From Mycolicibacter acidiphilus (GTDB lineage Bacteria; Actinomycetota; Actinomycetes; Mycobacteriales; Mycobacteriaceae): a stretch of DNA of 64,000 nucleotides. Each line of letters starts with the position of its first letter. Within the stretch, counting starts at the first letter, position 1. The stretch is from the NCBI RefSeq assembly GCF_018455725.1, contig NZ_JAHCLR010000028.1, forward strand, positions 1 through 64,000. The letters run 5' to 3'. Below are positions 11,109 through 19,761 of the stretch, in pieces. The notes beneath the pieces were generated by a model that saw only the letters and a program-made list of their open reading frames with translations, was not told the DNA's origin and ran no database searches. Both the position numbers and the translations under genes were made by a program.

Positions 11109-12017
11109 CTAGGCCCGATCCGCGGCGGCGCCGGAAAGCTGCGCCTGGATCCGCGAATGCGTCGCCACCGCGTCCGCACGTGCGAGCTGGACCGTCGCCA
11201 CGGTCATCGCCACCACCGCCAGCGCCAGCACGGCCATGCCCAGCGGGCCGGTGTTCAGCGTCTCGCCGAGCACCACGACCCCCAGCGCTGCCGCCACCAG
11301 CGGCTGCGACACCTCCAGCGTCGGCATCGATGCGGTCAGCGACCCTGCCCGGAACGCCGACTGCTCCCAGGCGAATCCGCCGATCGCGACCAGCAGCCAG
11401 GCGTACAGCTCCGGCGACGTCGCCGCAGCGATCGGGCCGTGGTGCAGCTGGGCCATCACCCCCTTGGTCAGCACGGCGAACACCGCCCACAGCGACCCGG
11501 AGACGAACGCGAGCAGCACGGCGGCCAGCGCACCGCCGCGGATCCGCGCGGCCACCACGCAGCCGGCCAGCAGCGGCACCAGCACCCCCGCCACCAGCGC
11601 CCAGGTCTCCGCCGTACCGCGAGCCTGGCCGGCCTGCGGGTTGCCGACGGTGACGATCACGATCACGGCCGCCGTGAGCACCGCGGCCCAACTCCACTCG
11701 AAGCCGGTCACCCGGCGGGGCACCATCCGGGCGCTGATCGGCAGGGCGAACAGCAGGGAGAGCACCAGCAGCGCCTGCACCAGCAGCACCGATCCCTGAT
11801 CGAGTGCCTCGGCCTGTAGCGCGATGCTCACCAGCAGCAGCGTCGCGCCCCACCGCCAGCGCCGGTTGTGCAGCAGTGTCGCGTAGAACCGCAGTCCGCC
11901 GACCGCGGTGTTGGTGAGGCGTTGCGTCGCGCGCTGCTGCAGCACGTCGCCGACTGCGACGCATAGCGCGGAACCCAGGGCGAGTGCGGCAGCGGTTCCC
12001 ACTGAGGACATCGGCAT
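11109..12017 (-). CDS. DMT superfamily transporter (EamA-like)
   Basis: A 302-residue protein with about nine to ten hydrophobic segments in two repeats, typical of drug/metabolite (DMT/EamA) exporters. Features include [18 protein letters not shown] in the first span and [21 protein letters not shown] in the second half, a recognisable EamA signature. The substrate is unknown. The ATG at 12017 follows TAGCGT (minus strand, 12029-12024) with a 6-nt spacer, so translation may be leaderless; an ATG two codons later is an alternative. It is divergent from the DUF885 gene. Confidence 0.75.
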   Translation of the reverse strand: MPMSSVGTAAALALGSALCVAVGDVLQQRATQRLTNTAVGGLRFYATLLHNRRWRWGATLLLVSIALQAEALDQGSVLLVQALLVLSLLFALPISARMVPRRVTGFEWSWAAVLTAAVIVIVTVGNPQAGQARGTAETWALVAGVLVPLLAGCVVAARIRGGALAAVLLAFVSGSLWAVFAVLTKGVMAQLHHGPIAAATSPELYAWLLVAIGGFAWEQSAFRAGSLTASMPTLEVSQPLVAAALGVVVLGETLNTGPLGMAVLALAVVAMTVATVQLARADAVATHSRIQAQLSGAAADRA

Positions 12018-12078
12018 TCCCCGACGCTAACAATCCGGACCCTGCCGACTTCCTGTCATATCCGTACGGTTGACGGTC

Positions 12079-13275
12079 ATGGAGTTGATCCGGGAGTACC
12101 TGCTGCTCGGTCTGCGCTTCGACCGGGTCGAGTCCGGTTACGTCGATGCGTTCACCGGCGATCCGGCGCTGCGCCGGCAGGTGGAGAACGAACCGGCGCC
12201 TGACCCGGCCGATCTGGCCCGCCAGGCGGAGCGGCTGCTCGGCGCGCTGCCCGCCGGGTTGGATGCCGCGCGCAGCGACTACCTGCGGGTGCATCTGCGC
12301 GCACTGGCGTGCGCCGGCCGCAAGTTCGCCGGGCAGCAGGTCGGCTTCGTCGAGGAGGTGCGCGACTACTTCGACGTCGATATCGCCAAGGGCGACCCGG
12401 ACCGCTACCGGGCCGCGCACGCCCGCCTCGACGAGGTGCTGGGCGGCAGCGGGCCGCTGGCCGAGCGGATGGCGGCGCACCGCCGGGCCGACGAGATCCC
12501 GCCGGAGCGGCTCGAAGCGTGCATCCACGCGTTCTCGTCGGCGCTGCGCGACCGGGTGCGCGCCGAGTTCCCGCTGCCCGACACCGAGACCATCAGCTAC
12601 GAGGTGGTCACCGACAAGCCGTGGTCGGGGTTCAACTACTACGAGGGCGACTACCGCTCCACCGTCGCGGTCAACGCCGACCTCAAGCAGTTGATGGCGA
12701 CCCTGCCGCGGCTGGTGGCCCACGAGTCCTACCCCGGCCATCACACCGAGCACTGCCGCAAGGAGGCCGGCCTGGTGCATCGCGACGGTCAGGCCGAACA
12801 GACGATCTTCCTGGTCAACACCCCGCAGTGCCTGATGGCCGAGGGCTTGGCGGATCTGGCGCTGTATGCCGCGGTCGGGCCCGGCTGGGGTGCCTGGGCC
12901 GAGGAGATCTACGCCGACCTGGGACTGCGGTTCGACGGGGTGAAGGCCGAGGCGGTGTCCGAGGCCTCCGCCGCGCTGGCCGACGTGCGCCAGGACGCGG
13001 CGCTGATGTTGCACGACGAGCACCGCGACGCCGACGAGGTGGCGGCCTACCTGCGGCGCTGGCTGCTGATCTCCGACGACCGGGCGCGGCAGTCGTTGCG
13101 GTTCCTGTCCTCGCCGCTGTGGCGGGCCTACACCTCGACGTATGTGGAGGGCTACCGGCTGCTGCGCGGCTGGCTCGACGCGCGTCCGACCGGGGTGAGC
13201 CTCACCGCCCGGTTCGGCCGGCTGCTCGATGAGCCGTTGATCCCGTCGTCGCTGCGGTCCGAGCTGGCTCTATAG
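12079..13275 (+). CDS. DUF885 family protein (putative zinc metallopeptidase-like)
   Basis: A 398-residue, mostly helical protein of the DUF885 family. It carries [10 protein letters not shown], which resembles a zincin-type HExxxGHH site, with a possible third ligand in [11 protein letters not shown]. Members are annotated as metallohydrolases, but the substrate is unknown. Two starts are possible: TTG at 12070 and ATG at 12079. The ATG is preferred because TACGGT (12065-12070) lies 8 nt upstream as a leaderless -10 element. It is divergent from the DMT transporter and followed closely by glyA. Confidence 0.75.
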   Translation: MELIREYLLLGLRFDRVESGYVDAFTGDPALRRQVENEPAPDPADLARQAERLLGALPAGLDAARSDYLRVHLRALACAGRKFAGQQVGFVEEVRDYFDVDIAKGDPDRYRAAHARLDEVLGGSGPLAERMAAHRRADEIPPERLEACIHAFSSALRDRVRAEFPLPDTETISYEVVTDKPWSGFNYYEGDYRSTVAVNADLKQLMATLPRLVAHESYPGHHTEHCRKEAGLVHRDGQAEQTIFLVNTPQCLMAEGLADLALYAAVGPGWGAWAEEIYADLGLRFDGVKAEAVSEASAALADVRQDAALMLHDEHRDADEVAAYLRRWLLISDDRARQSLRFLSSPLWRAYTSTYVEGYRLLRGWLDARPTGVSLTARFGRLLDEPLIPSSLRSELAL

Positions 13276-13285
13276 ACTGTCCGGC
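13273..13285 (+). promoter_or_regulatory. -10 element for a leaderless glyA mRNA
   Basis: TAGACT (13273-13278) followed by 7 nt leads straight to the GTG at 13286. It overlaps the stop of the DUF885 gene. This favours the GTG over the internal ATG at 13322. Confidence 0.55.
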
Positions 13286-14596
13286 GTGACTGCAGCCCCC
13301 CACACCCGCCCTGCCTCCACGATGTCGACCCCGCTCGCCGAGCTCGACCCCGACATCGCCGAACTGCTCGGCAAGGAGCTGGGCCGCCAGCGCGACACGC
13401 TGGAGATGATCGCGTCGGAGAACTTCGTGCCGCGCGCGGTGCTGCAGGCGCAGGGCAGCGTCCTGACCAACAAGTACGCCGAGGGCCTGCCGGGCCGGCG
13501 CTACTACGGCGGCTGCGAGCACGTCGACGTGGTGGAGAACATCGCCCGCGACCGGGCCAAGGAGCTGTTCGGCGCCGAGTTCGCCAACGTGCAGCCGCAT
13601 TCGGGTGCGCAGGCCAACGCCGCGGTGCTGCAGGCGCTGATGGAGCCCGGTGAGCGGCTGCTCGGCCTGGACCTGGCCAACGGCGGGCACCTCACCCACG
13701 GCATGCGGCTGAACTTCTCCGGCAAGCTCTACGAGAACGCCTTCTACGGCGTCGACGCGGTCACCCACCGCATCGACATGGACGTGGTGCGGGCGCAGGC
13801 CAAGGAGTTCCAGCCGAAGGTGATCATCGCCGGCTGGTCGGCCTACCCGCGGATTGTCGACTTCGAGGCGTTCCGGTCGATCGCCGACGAGGTCGGCGCC
13901 ACCCTCTGGGTGGACATGGCGCACTTCGCCGGTCTGGTCGCCGCCGGACTGCACCCGTCGCCGGTGCCGCACGCCCAGGTCGTCTCCACCACCGTGCACA
14001 AGACCCTCGGCGGCCCGCGCTCCGGGCTGATCGTCGGCAAGAAGGAATTCGCTAAGCAGATCAACTCCGCGGTCTTCCCCGGTCAGCAGGGCGGCCCGCT
14101 GATGCACGTAATCGCCGCCAAGGCCGTCGCGCTGAAGATCGCCGGCACCCCCGAGTTCGCCGAGCGTCAGCAGCGGGTGCTCTCCGGCGCCAAGATCATC
14201 GCCGAGCGCCTGCTCGCCGCCGACGTCGCCAAGGCCGGTGTCTCGGTGGTCTCCGGCGGCACCGACGTCCACCTGGTGCTGGTCGACCTGCGCGACTCCC
14301 CGCTCGATGGGCAGATGGCCGAGGATCTGCTGCACGAGGTCGGCATCACGGTGAACCGCAACGCCGTGCCCAACGACCCGCGGCCGCCGATGGTCACCTC
14401 CGGCCTGCGGGTCGGCACCCCGGCGCTGGCCGCGCGCGGCTTCGGCGATGCTGAGTTCACCGAGGTCGCCGACATCATCGCCACCGCGCTGGCGGCGGGT
14501 AAGGCGGCCGACGTGCCGGCGCTGCGGGCCCGGGTCGCCAAGCTGGCGCAGGACTTCCCGCTGTACGACGGCCTGGAGGACTGGAAGCTCGTCTGA
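13286..14596 (+). CDS. glyA: Serine hydroxymethyltransferase
   Basis: A 436-residue PLP-dependent fold-type I enzyme that interconverts serine and glycine while loading one carbon onto tetrahydrofolate. Visible motifs are [27 protein letters not shown], and the PLP-lysine motif [14 protein letters not shown]. It matches M. tuberculosis GlyA1 (Rv1093). The start at GTG 13286 adds 12 residues relative to the M. tuberculosis start, which would correspond to the ATG at 13322; the leaderless -10 element supports the GTG, but the ATG cannot be excluded. It precedes desA2 as in M. tuberculosis. Confidence 0.96.
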   Translation: MTAAPHTRPASTMSTPLAELDPDIAELLGKELGRQRDTLEMIASENFVPRAVLQAQGSVLTNKYAEGLPGRRYYGGCEHVDVVENIARDRAKELFGAEFANVQPHSGAQANAAVLQALMEPGERLLGLDLANGGHLTHGMRLNFSGKLYENAFYGVDAVTHRIDMDVVRAQAKEFQPKVIIAGWSAYPRIVDFEAFRSIADEVGATLWVDMAHFAGLVAAGLHPSPVPHAQVVSTTVHKTLGGPRSGLIVGKKEFAKQINSAVFPGQQGGPLMHVIAAKAVALKIAGTPEFAERQQRVLSGAKIIAERLLAADVAKAGVSVVSGGTDVHLVLVDLRDSPLDGQMAEDLLHEVGITVNRNAVPNDPRPPMVTSGLRVGTPALAARGFGDAEFTEVADIIATALAAGKAADVPALRARVAKLAQDFPLYDGLEDWKLV

Positions 14597-14661
14597 CCGG
14601 GCGCGGCGGGGTCGGTGACACACACCACGATCCCGATTGCGAGAAACGTGTGAATTCGGGT

Positions 14662-14674
14662 TACAGTTACTTTC
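14662..14674 (+). promoter_or_regulatory. -10 element for a leaderless desA2 mRNA
   Basis: TACAGT (14662-14667) and a 7-nt spacer precede the ATG at 14675, in a locally AT-richer stretch. No Shine-Dalgarno. Confidence 0.6.
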
Positions 14675-15502
14675 ATGGCGCAGAGACCCGTTGCTAACGC
14701 ACTGATCGTCGAACTGGAACCGGTCGTCGACGCGAACCTGAATCGGCACATCGAGTCCGTCGACCCGTGGTACGCGCACGACTACGTGCCGTTCGACCAG
14801 GGCGAGAACTTCGCGTTCCTCGGCGGCAAGGACTGGGACCCGTCGCAGGTCACACTGCCCAAGGTGATCACCGACGCCACCGAGGTGCTGCTGATCATCA
14901 AGGACAGCCTGGCCGGCTACCACCGCGAACTCGTCGAGCACTTCATCCTCGAGGACAAGTGGGGCCGCTGGATCGGCCGGTGGACCGCCGAGGAGCACCT
15001 GCACGCGATCGCGCTGCGCGAGTACCTCATCGTGACCCGGGAGATCGACCCCGACGAGAACGAGCGCGTGCGCATGCAACACGTGATGAAGGGCTACCGG
15101 GCCGAGCGGTTCAGCCAGGTCGAGACGCTGGTGTTCATGGCGTTCTTCGAGCGCATCCACGCCGAGTTCTGCCGCAACCTGGCCGACGCGACCGAGGAAC
15201 CGGTGCTCAAAGGCCTGATCGGCCGGATCGCCGGTGACGAGGAGCGCCACGAGGAGTTCTTCGCCAACCTCGTCGCGCACTGCCTGGACTACGTGCACGA
15301 CGAGACGGTGGCCGCCATCGCCGCCCGCGCCGCCGAACTGGAGGTGCTCGGCGCCGACATCGACCCGTACGCCGACCGGCTGCCCGGCATCGCCGAGGCC
15401 GGCATCTTCGGCCCCGACCAGCTGCGCCGGGTGATCTCCGACCGGATCAGCGCCTGGGGGCTGGCCGCGGACCCCGCGCTCAAGCAATTCGTTATCGCCT
15501 AA
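14675..15502 (+). CDS. desA2: Acyl-ACP desaturase-like protein DesA2
   Basis: A 275-residue soluble acyl-ACP desaturase-family protein corresponding to M. tuberculosis Rv1094. The diiron-type motifs [11 protein letters not shown] and [10 protein letters not shown] are visible (E-x-x-H in both helices). DesA2 is essential in mycobacteria and is thought to act in fatty acid or mycolic acid synthesis on ACP-bound chains, possibly with an atypical metal site. The ATG at 14675 is set by the preceding leaderless promoter and the family N-terminus ([17 protein letters not shown]). A hairpin follows the stop codon. Confidence 0.92.
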   Translation: MAQRPVANALIVELEPVVDANLNRHIESVDPWYAHDYVPFDQGENFAFLGGKDWDPSQVTLPKVITDATEVLLIIKDSLAGYHRELVEHFILEDKWGRWIGRWTAEEHLHAIALREYLIVTREIDPDENERVRMQHVMKGYRAERFSQVETLVFMAFFERIHAEFCRNLADATEEPVLKGLIGRIAGDEERHEEFFANLVAHCLDYVHDETVAAIAARAAELEVLGADIDPYADRLPGIAEAGIFGPDQLRRVISDRISAWGLAADPALKQFVIA

Positions 15503-15507
15503 AGACC

Positions 15508-15524
15508 GCGCCGTGACACGGCGC
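15508..15524 (+). terminator. Hairpin downstream of desA2
   Basis: GCGCCGTG (15508-15515) and CACGGCGC (15517-15524) are an 8-bp inverted repeat around one base, so it folds as a shorter stem with a small loop, 5 nt after the desA2 stop. There is no U-tract. It is a likely terminator by position. Confidence 0.45.
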
Positions 15525-15554
15525 GCCTGCCCGATTGGTGGGCGGGGCCGGGAG

Positions 15555-15568
15555 TACCGTCGCAATCG
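15555..15568 (+). promoter_or_regulatory. -10 element for the phoAT-phoH2 operon
   Basis: TACCGT (15555-15560) plus an 8-nt spacer places a transcription start at the ATG at 15569, giving a leaderless message for the 47-codon ORF upstream of phoH2. Confidence 0.5.
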
Positions 15569-15712
15569 ATGGCTAGCCAGATGCTTTGCTGTCGAAGCGG
15601 CACCTTCCGTTACGACTACGGCAGGACCGGCCCCGGTCCTGGTGTCGCAGCCCCGTTCACACGCACGTGCGGGGCCGCGCGCGCCATCCCCGCAGGAGCG
15701 CCCCGTGGCTGA
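15569..15712 (+). CDS. Probable PhoAT antitoxin-like small protein
   Basis: A 47-codon ORF ([18 protein letters not shown] at the N-terminus, then Gly/Pro/Ala/Arg-rich) begins at a position spaced as a leaderless start and ends in TGA at 15710-15712. It overlaps the phoH2 start by 8 nt (GTGGCTGA), the classic signature of coupled translation. In M. tuberculosis and M. smegmatis, phoH2 is preceded by a small overlapping gene called phoAT that counteracts PhoH2. Assignment here rests on position and overlap, not on sequence similarity that I can recall. The paired cysteines at residues 7-8 are notable. Confidence 0.6.
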   Translation: MASQMLCCRSGTFRYDYGRTGPGPGVAAPFTRTCGAARAIPAGAPRG

Positions 15713-17012
15713 AATCCGGACATATGTGCTGGACACCTCCGTGTTGCTGTCGGATCCGTGGGCTTGCACCCGGTTCGCAGAGCACGAGGTGGTCGTTCCG
15801 CTCGTGGTCATCAGTGAACTGGAAGCCAAACGTCACCACCATGAGCTCGGGTGGTTTGCCCGCCAGGCGTTGCGGCTCTTCGACGACATGCGCCTGGAGC
15901 ACGGTCGCCTCGATCAGCCGATTCCGGTCGGCGCTCAGGGCGGCACGCTGCATGTCGAGCTCAACCACAGCGATCCGGCGGTGCTGCCGACCGGGTTCCG
16001 CGGCGACACCAACGATTGCCGGATCCTGACCTGCGCCGCCAACCTCGCGGCGGAGGGGCGACGAGTCACGTTGGTGAGCAAGGACATTCCGCTGCGGGTG
16101 AAGGCGTCCGCACTGGGGCTGGCCGCCGACGAATACCACGCGCAGGACGTCGTCGTCTCCGGCTGGACCGGGATGGCAGAGGTGGACGCCGCCGCTGAGG
16201 ACATCGACACGTTGTTCGCCGACGGTGAGCTCGACCTGGAGGGTGCGCGGGATCTGCCCTGCCACACCGGAATCCGGTTGCTGGGGGGTAGTTCGCACGC
16301 GCTGGGCCGGGTCAACGCCGCCAAGCGGGTGCAGTTGGTCCGCGGTGATCGGGAGGTGTTCGGGCTGCGCGGCCGCTCCGCCGAGCAGCGGGTGGCGCTG
16401 GATCTTTTGCTCGACGAGTCGGTGGGCATCGTCTCGCTGGGCGGCAAGGCCGGCACCGGCAAGTCGGCGCTGGCGCTGTGCGCCGGACTCGAAGCGGTCC
16501 TGGAGCGGCGCACCCAGCGCAAGGTGGTGGTGTTCCGCCCGCTGTATGCAGTCGGTGGCCAGGAACTGGGCTACCTGCCCGGCAGCGAGAACGAGAAGAT
16601 GGGGCCGTGGGCGCAGGCGGTTTTCGACACTCTGGAGGGCCTGGCCAGCCCTGCCGTGCTGGAGGAGGTGCTCTCCCGCGGGATGCTCGAGGTGCTGCCG
16701 CTGACCCACATCCGGGGCCGGTCGCTGCACGACTCGTTCGTGATCGTCGACGAGGCGCAGTCGCTGGAGCGCAACGTGCTGCTGACTGTGCTGTCCCGGC
16801 TGGGCACCGGGTCGCGGGTGGTGCTCACCCACGACGTCGCCCAGCGCGACAATCTGCGAGTCGGCCGGCACGACGGTGTCGGCGCAGTCATCGAAAAGCT
16901 CAAGGGGCACCCGCTTTTCGCGCACATCACGCTGCTGCGCAGTGAACGATCGGCGATCGCGGCGCTGGTCACCGAGATGCTGGAGGAGATCAACCCGGAA
17001 GCACTGCCGTGA
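15705..17012 (+). CDS. phoH2: PhoH2: PIN domain fused to PhoH ATPase/RNA helicase
   Basis: A 435-residue protein almost identical to M. tuberculosis PhoH2 (Rv1095). Residues 1 to about 150 are a PIN-type RNase domain ([34 protein letters not shown] acidic positions). From about 210 onward is the PhoH P-loop ATPase ([13 protein letters not shown], Walker [12 protein letters not shown]). PhoH2 unwinds and cleaves RNA in an ATP-dependent way. The GTG at 15705 has an AGGAG site 7 nt upstream. The open frame continues upstream to 15513 in phase but is unrelated; translation there is instead taken by the overlapping small ORF. Confidence 0.94.
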   Translation: MAEIRTYVLDTSVLLSDPWACTRFAEHEVVVPLVVISELEAKRHHHELGWFARQALRLFDDMRLEHGRLDQPIPVGAQGGTLHVELNHSDPAVLPTGFRGDTNDCRILTCAANLAAEGRRVTLVSKDIPLRVKASALGLAADEYHAQDVVVSGWTGMAEVDAAAEDIDTLFADGELDLEGARDLPCHTGIRLLGGSSHALGRVNAAKRVQLVRGDREVFGLRGRSAEQRVALDLLLDESVGIVSLGGKAGTGKSALALCAGLEAVLERRTQRKVVVFRPLYAVGGQELGYLPGSENEKMGPWAQAVFDTLEGLASPAVLEEVLSRGMLEVLPLTHIRGRSLHDSFVIVDEAQSLERNVLLTVLSRLGTGSRVVLTHDVAQRDNLRVGRHDGVGAVIEKLKGHPLFAHITLLRSERSAIAALVTEMLEEINPEALP

Positions 17013-17018
17013 CTTCCC

Positions 17019-17079
17019 GTTGACTCTGCGCCCACGGCGGGGATCACTCGAACTTTTCCGCCGTGGCCGCAGAGTCAAC
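17019..17079. repeat. Large inverted repeat between phoH2 and the deacetylase gene
   Basis: Two 22-nt arms, 17019-17040 and 17058-17079, pair at 21 of 22 positions around a 17-nt loop. The outer part reads GTTGACTCTGCG on the left and CGCAGAGTCAAC on the right. It begins 7 nt after the phoH2 stop and ends 7 nt before the -10 element of the next gene. It could be the phoH2 terminator or a copy of a dispersed palindromic element. No second copy was noticed in this window. Confidence 0.75.
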
Positions 17080-17085
17080 GCCCGG

Positions 17086-17097
17086 TAGGCTGCCGGG
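17086..17097 (+). promoter_or_regulatory. -10 element for a leaderless deacetylase mRNA
   Basis: TAGGCT (17086-17091) and 6 nt lead to the ATG at 17098. It lies immediately after the large inverted repeat. Confidence 0.55.
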
Positions 17098-17946
17098 ATG
17101 CGGATCGTCACCGGTATCGCCGCTGCGCTCGCCGCCGTGACGCTGGGCGCGTGCACCGGCGGACCGGAGCATGCCGTCGACAGCGGAGCGGTGGACTGCG
17201 CGGCGGTCAAGTGTGTGGCTCTGACCTTCGACGACGGCCCTGGCCCCTACACCGATCGGCTGCTGAAGATCCTCACCGAGAACGACGCGCGGGCCACCTT
17301 CTTCCTGATCGGCAACAAGGTGGCCGCAAATCCGGCGGGCGCCAAGCGGATCGCCGACGCCGGGATGGAGATCGGCAGCCACACCTGGGAGCACCCCAAC
17401 ATGACCGCCATCCCGGGCGACGACATCGCCGGGCAGCTGTCGAAGGCCAACGAGGCGATCCAGGACGCGACGGGTGCGACGCCGACGCTGTGGCGCCCCG
17501 CCGGGGGCCTGACCAACAACGCGGTCAACGAGCAGGCCGACAGCCTGGGGCTGGCCGCGATCCTGTGGGACGTCATCCCGTTCGACTGGATCAACGACTC
17601 CGACACGGCCGCCACCCGGTACATGCTGATGACGCAGATCAAGCCGGGCTCGGTGGTGCTGTTCCACGACACCTACTCGTCCACCGTCGATCTGGTGTAC
17701 CAGTTCCTGCCGGTGCTGAAAGCCAACGGCTACCACCTGGTGACGGTCAGCCGGCTGCTCGGTGAGCGGGCTCCGGGCAGCGTCTACGGCGGCCGGGAGA
17801 ACGGTCCGCCGGTCAACGAGCTGCACGACATCCCGGCGTCGCGGATTCCGGAGTTACCGGTGACGCCGTCGCCGCCGCCGATGCCGAACTTCCCGATCAC
17901 CGACATCCCCGGCGCGAACTCGGGCGGGCCGAACAACGGGGCGTGA
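17098..17946 (+). CDS. Lipoprotein polysaccharide deacetylase (NodB domain)
   Basis: A 282-residue exported carbohydrate esterase family 4 protein, equivalent to M. tuberculosis Rv1096. The N-terminal signal ends in the lipobox LGAC with Cys19, so it should be lipid-anchored. The NodB domain shows TFDDGPGPYT (catalytic Asp and metal Asp), SHTWEHP (metal His pair) and LFHDTY. The usual RPPYG arginine motif is here RPAGG. It is expected to N-deacetylate peptidoglycan sugars, affecting lysozyme sensitivity. The C-terminal 30 residues are Pro-rich and disordered. A leaderless promoter supports the ATG. Confidence 0.88.
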   Translation: MRIVTGIAAALAAVTLGACTGGPEHAVDSGAVDCAAVKCVALTFDDGPGPYTDRLLKILTENDARATFFLIGNKVAANPAGAKRIADAGMEIGSHTWEHPNMTAIPGDDIAGQLSKANEAIQDATGATPTLWRPAGGLTNNAVNEQADSLGLAAILWDVIPFDWINDSDTAATRYMLMTQIKPGSVVLFHDTYSSTVDLVYQFLPVLKANGYHLVTVSRLLGERAPGSVYGGRENGPPVNELHDIPASRIPELPVTPSPPPMPNFPITDIPGANSGGPNNGA

Positions 17947-18021
17947 CCGGGGCGTGCCGAGTCGGCCGGAGCAGTTCGCGGCGCAGGTAGTGCTGGTTGG
18001 AGGGTGATGCCGCTAGCGCCA

Positions 18022-18038
18022 CGGCAATGGTATTGCCG
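18022..18038. terminator. Hairpin between convergent genes
   Basis: CGGCAAT (18022-18028) and ATTGCCG (18032-18038) are a perfect 7-bp stem with a GGT loop, in the 155-bp gap between the convergent deacetylase and RmlD-like genes. It is a candidate bidirectional terminator. Nothing else is recognisable in this gap. Confidence 0.45.
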
Positions 18039-18101
18039 GTCGGTCCTGCGTGGCGGCGGATGCGCTTGTCGGCCTTCGCCCACGGGTAAACGCTCGCGGG
18101 G

Positions 18102-18932
18102 TTAGGGCAGGGGAGTGAGCTCGGTGACCCTGTCCCGGGTCGCCGCCCACAGTGTCCCGGGCGGGGTGCGCAGTTCCGGATGCCGGGTCGTCAGTTCGAC
18201 GTCCACGGGTCGCGGGGCGCCGTCGGCTCCGCTCGGCGCGGGCTCGGGCGGCAGCGGCCTGCCCAGCAGGCCGGCGATGTACTCCACCCACCCGGCTTTC
18301 GTCACGACGTCGGACCCGACGGCGTGGTAGATCCCCGAACCGGTGTCGGGGGCGATGACCCGGGCGGTGGCGCGCGCGACGTGCGTCAGCGGGATCGGGA
18401 AGCGCTGTCGATCATCGACCGCCAGCGGGGAACCGTCCAGCACCGCGCGGACCGCTGCGCCGACGAAGTCCCGCGCCCCGAACAGCAGCGGCAGCCGCAG
18501 CACCACGTTGTCACCACAGCTCAGCACCGACCGCTCGGCCTCGACCTTGTGCCGGCCGTAGATCTGCAGCGGCGCCACCGGGGCGGCCTCGGCGTAGCGT
18601 CCGGGCGCACCGAACACGTAGTCCGTCGAGTAGTAGATCAGCCGGCCGCCGAGCCGGGCCGTGATCGTCGCAACTCGCTGCGCGCCAACCACATTGGCCA
18701 GATGTGAGGCCTCCGGATCCTGTTCGCAGCGATCCGGGTCGGCGATCGCGATGGCGTACACCACCGTCCGGGCGCCAGTCGACTCGATGCAGTCCGTCAG
18801 CGCCGCGTCGTCGCCCAGATCCACCTCGTCGCGTGTCAGGCCGCGCACCGTCAGCCCGTAGCCGGGCAGCAGCCGGCACAGTGCCGCGCCGACTCGACCG
18901 CCGGCGCCGAGGACCAGCACGTCGGTGCTCAC
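18102..18932 (-). CDS. RmlD-like NAD(P)-dependent sugar reductase (extended SDR)
   Basis: A 276-residue Rossmann-fold protein. LVLGAGGRVGAALCRLLP is the N-terminal dinucleotide motif, and STDYVFGAPGRY plus the YGRHKVEAE stretch carries the Ser/Tyr/Lys triad of RmlD-type dTDP-4-dehydrorhamnose reductases. It probably reduces a keto-sugar, perhaps nucleotide- or phosphate-linked. The start is the GTG at 18932, which overlaps the TGA of the upstream HAD gene by four bases, so the pair is translationally coupled. It is the third gene of a kinase/HAD/reductase operon. This is not the canonical rmlD of the rhamnose pathway, as the other rml genes are absent here. Confidence 0.78.
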   Translation of the reverse strand: MSTDVLVLGAGGRVGAALCRLLPGYGLTVRGLTRDEVDLGDDAALTDCIESTGARTVVYAIAIADPDRCEQDPEASHLANVVGAQRVATITARLGGRLIYYSTDYVFGAPGRYAEAAPVAPLQIYGRHKVEAERSVLSCGDNVVLRLPLLFGARDFVGAAVRAVLDGSPLAVDDRQRFPIPLTHVARATARVIAPDTGSGIYHAVGSDVVTKAGWVEYIAGLLGRPLPPEPAPSGADGAPRPVDVELTTRHPELRTPPGTLWAATRDRVTELTPLP

Positions 18933-19741
18933 GCCGAGGCCGTTATCCGGCCCAGCCACTCGGCCACCGCAGCCGAGCCGGGTCCGGGGATGTGTTCGTG
19001 CGCAGCGGCTTTCGCCGACTCGGTGGCGTTGCCCACGGCGATGCCGTACCCGGCCAGCGCGAGCATCGGGGCGTCGGAGTCGCTGTCACCGAACGCGACC
19101 ACCGCCTCCGGGGTGATGCCCAGGTCCTGACACAACTCCTGCATTGCGGTGGCCTTGTCCACCCCGCGAGCCTGGATGTCGCAGCAGTCCGGGCCGCTGG
19201 TCATCGCGGTGAGGCCGGCCAGGTCGGCCACGGCAGACAGCAGTTCCGCGCGGGCCGCGGTGCTGCCGCGGCACATCACCTTGAACGCGGACTCATCGGC
19301 CAACTCCGACAAGCGATCCGGCGTGCTGCGACGGTCGGCGGTCAGGCCGGTCGCCTGCTCCTCGTGGTCGGTCGCGGCGGCTGGACCGACGGCCAGCCAG
19401 CCGGCCGGCTGGTAAACGTTCACCGCGCCGCCGCTGTCGGCGAAACGGCGCAGCAGCTCCGTCAGCAAGGTGTCCACGACGAAGGTCTCCGCGACCAGCT
19501 GCCGGCCCGCCGTCGACGTCGCGACGGCGCCGTTGAACCCGATCAGGTGTGCGGTCACCCCGAGGTCGCGGGCGAACAGTGCCAGGGATTCGATCGGCCG
19601 TGAGCTGGCGAACGCCAGCTGCAGACCCCGGTCCTGCAGATCGCGCAGCGCGCCGACGGTGCCCGGCGAGACCGGGTTGTCCGGGTCGAGCAGGGTGCCG
19701 TCGATGTCGAACACGACAAGACGCGCGCGCACAGCAGACAT
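18929..19741 (-). CDS. HAD superfamily phosphatase (Cof-type)
   Basis: A 270-residue haloacid dehalogenase-fold hydrolase with motif I VFDIDGTLLD, motif II around FASSRP and motif IV FGDSDSDAPM. A central cap insert (about residues 85-190) fits the Cof/IIB type that dephosphorylates sugar phosphates. The start is taken as the ATG at 19741 (MSAVRARLVV); an upstream in-frame GTG at 19780 would overlap the kinase gene and is possible. It is sandwiched between a kinase gene and a reductase gene with 20 nt and -4 nt spacing, so its substrate is probably a product or intermediate of that pathway. Confidence 0.82.
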   Translation of the reverse strand: MSAVRARLVVFDIDGTLLDPDNPVSPGTVGALRDLQDRGLQLAFASSRPIESLALFARDLGVTAHLIGFNGAVATSTAGRQLVAETFVVDTLLTELLRRFADSGGAVNVYQPAGWLAVGPAAATDHEEQATGLTADRRSTPDRLSELADESAFKVMCRGSTAARAELLSAVADLAGLTAMTSGPDCCDIQARGVDKATAMQELCQDLGITPEAVVAFGDSDSDAPMLALAGYGIAVGNATESAKAAAHEHIPGPGSAAVAEWLGRITASA

Positions 19742-19761
19742 GGTCTGTTCCCGGCGCCCGA

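Noticed and set aside
15513-15704. N-terminal extension of PhoH2 by 64 residues.
   Set aside because: The GTG at 15705 has a proper Shine-Dalgarno and gives the length of the M. tuberculosis protein. The extension overlaps the desA2 terminator hairpin and the phoAT-like ORF.
13202-15829. A long antisense frame across glyA and desA2.
   Set aside because: The plus-strand genes are clearly conserved enzymes; the antisense product has only repetitive Val/Asp/His/Gly-rich sequence.
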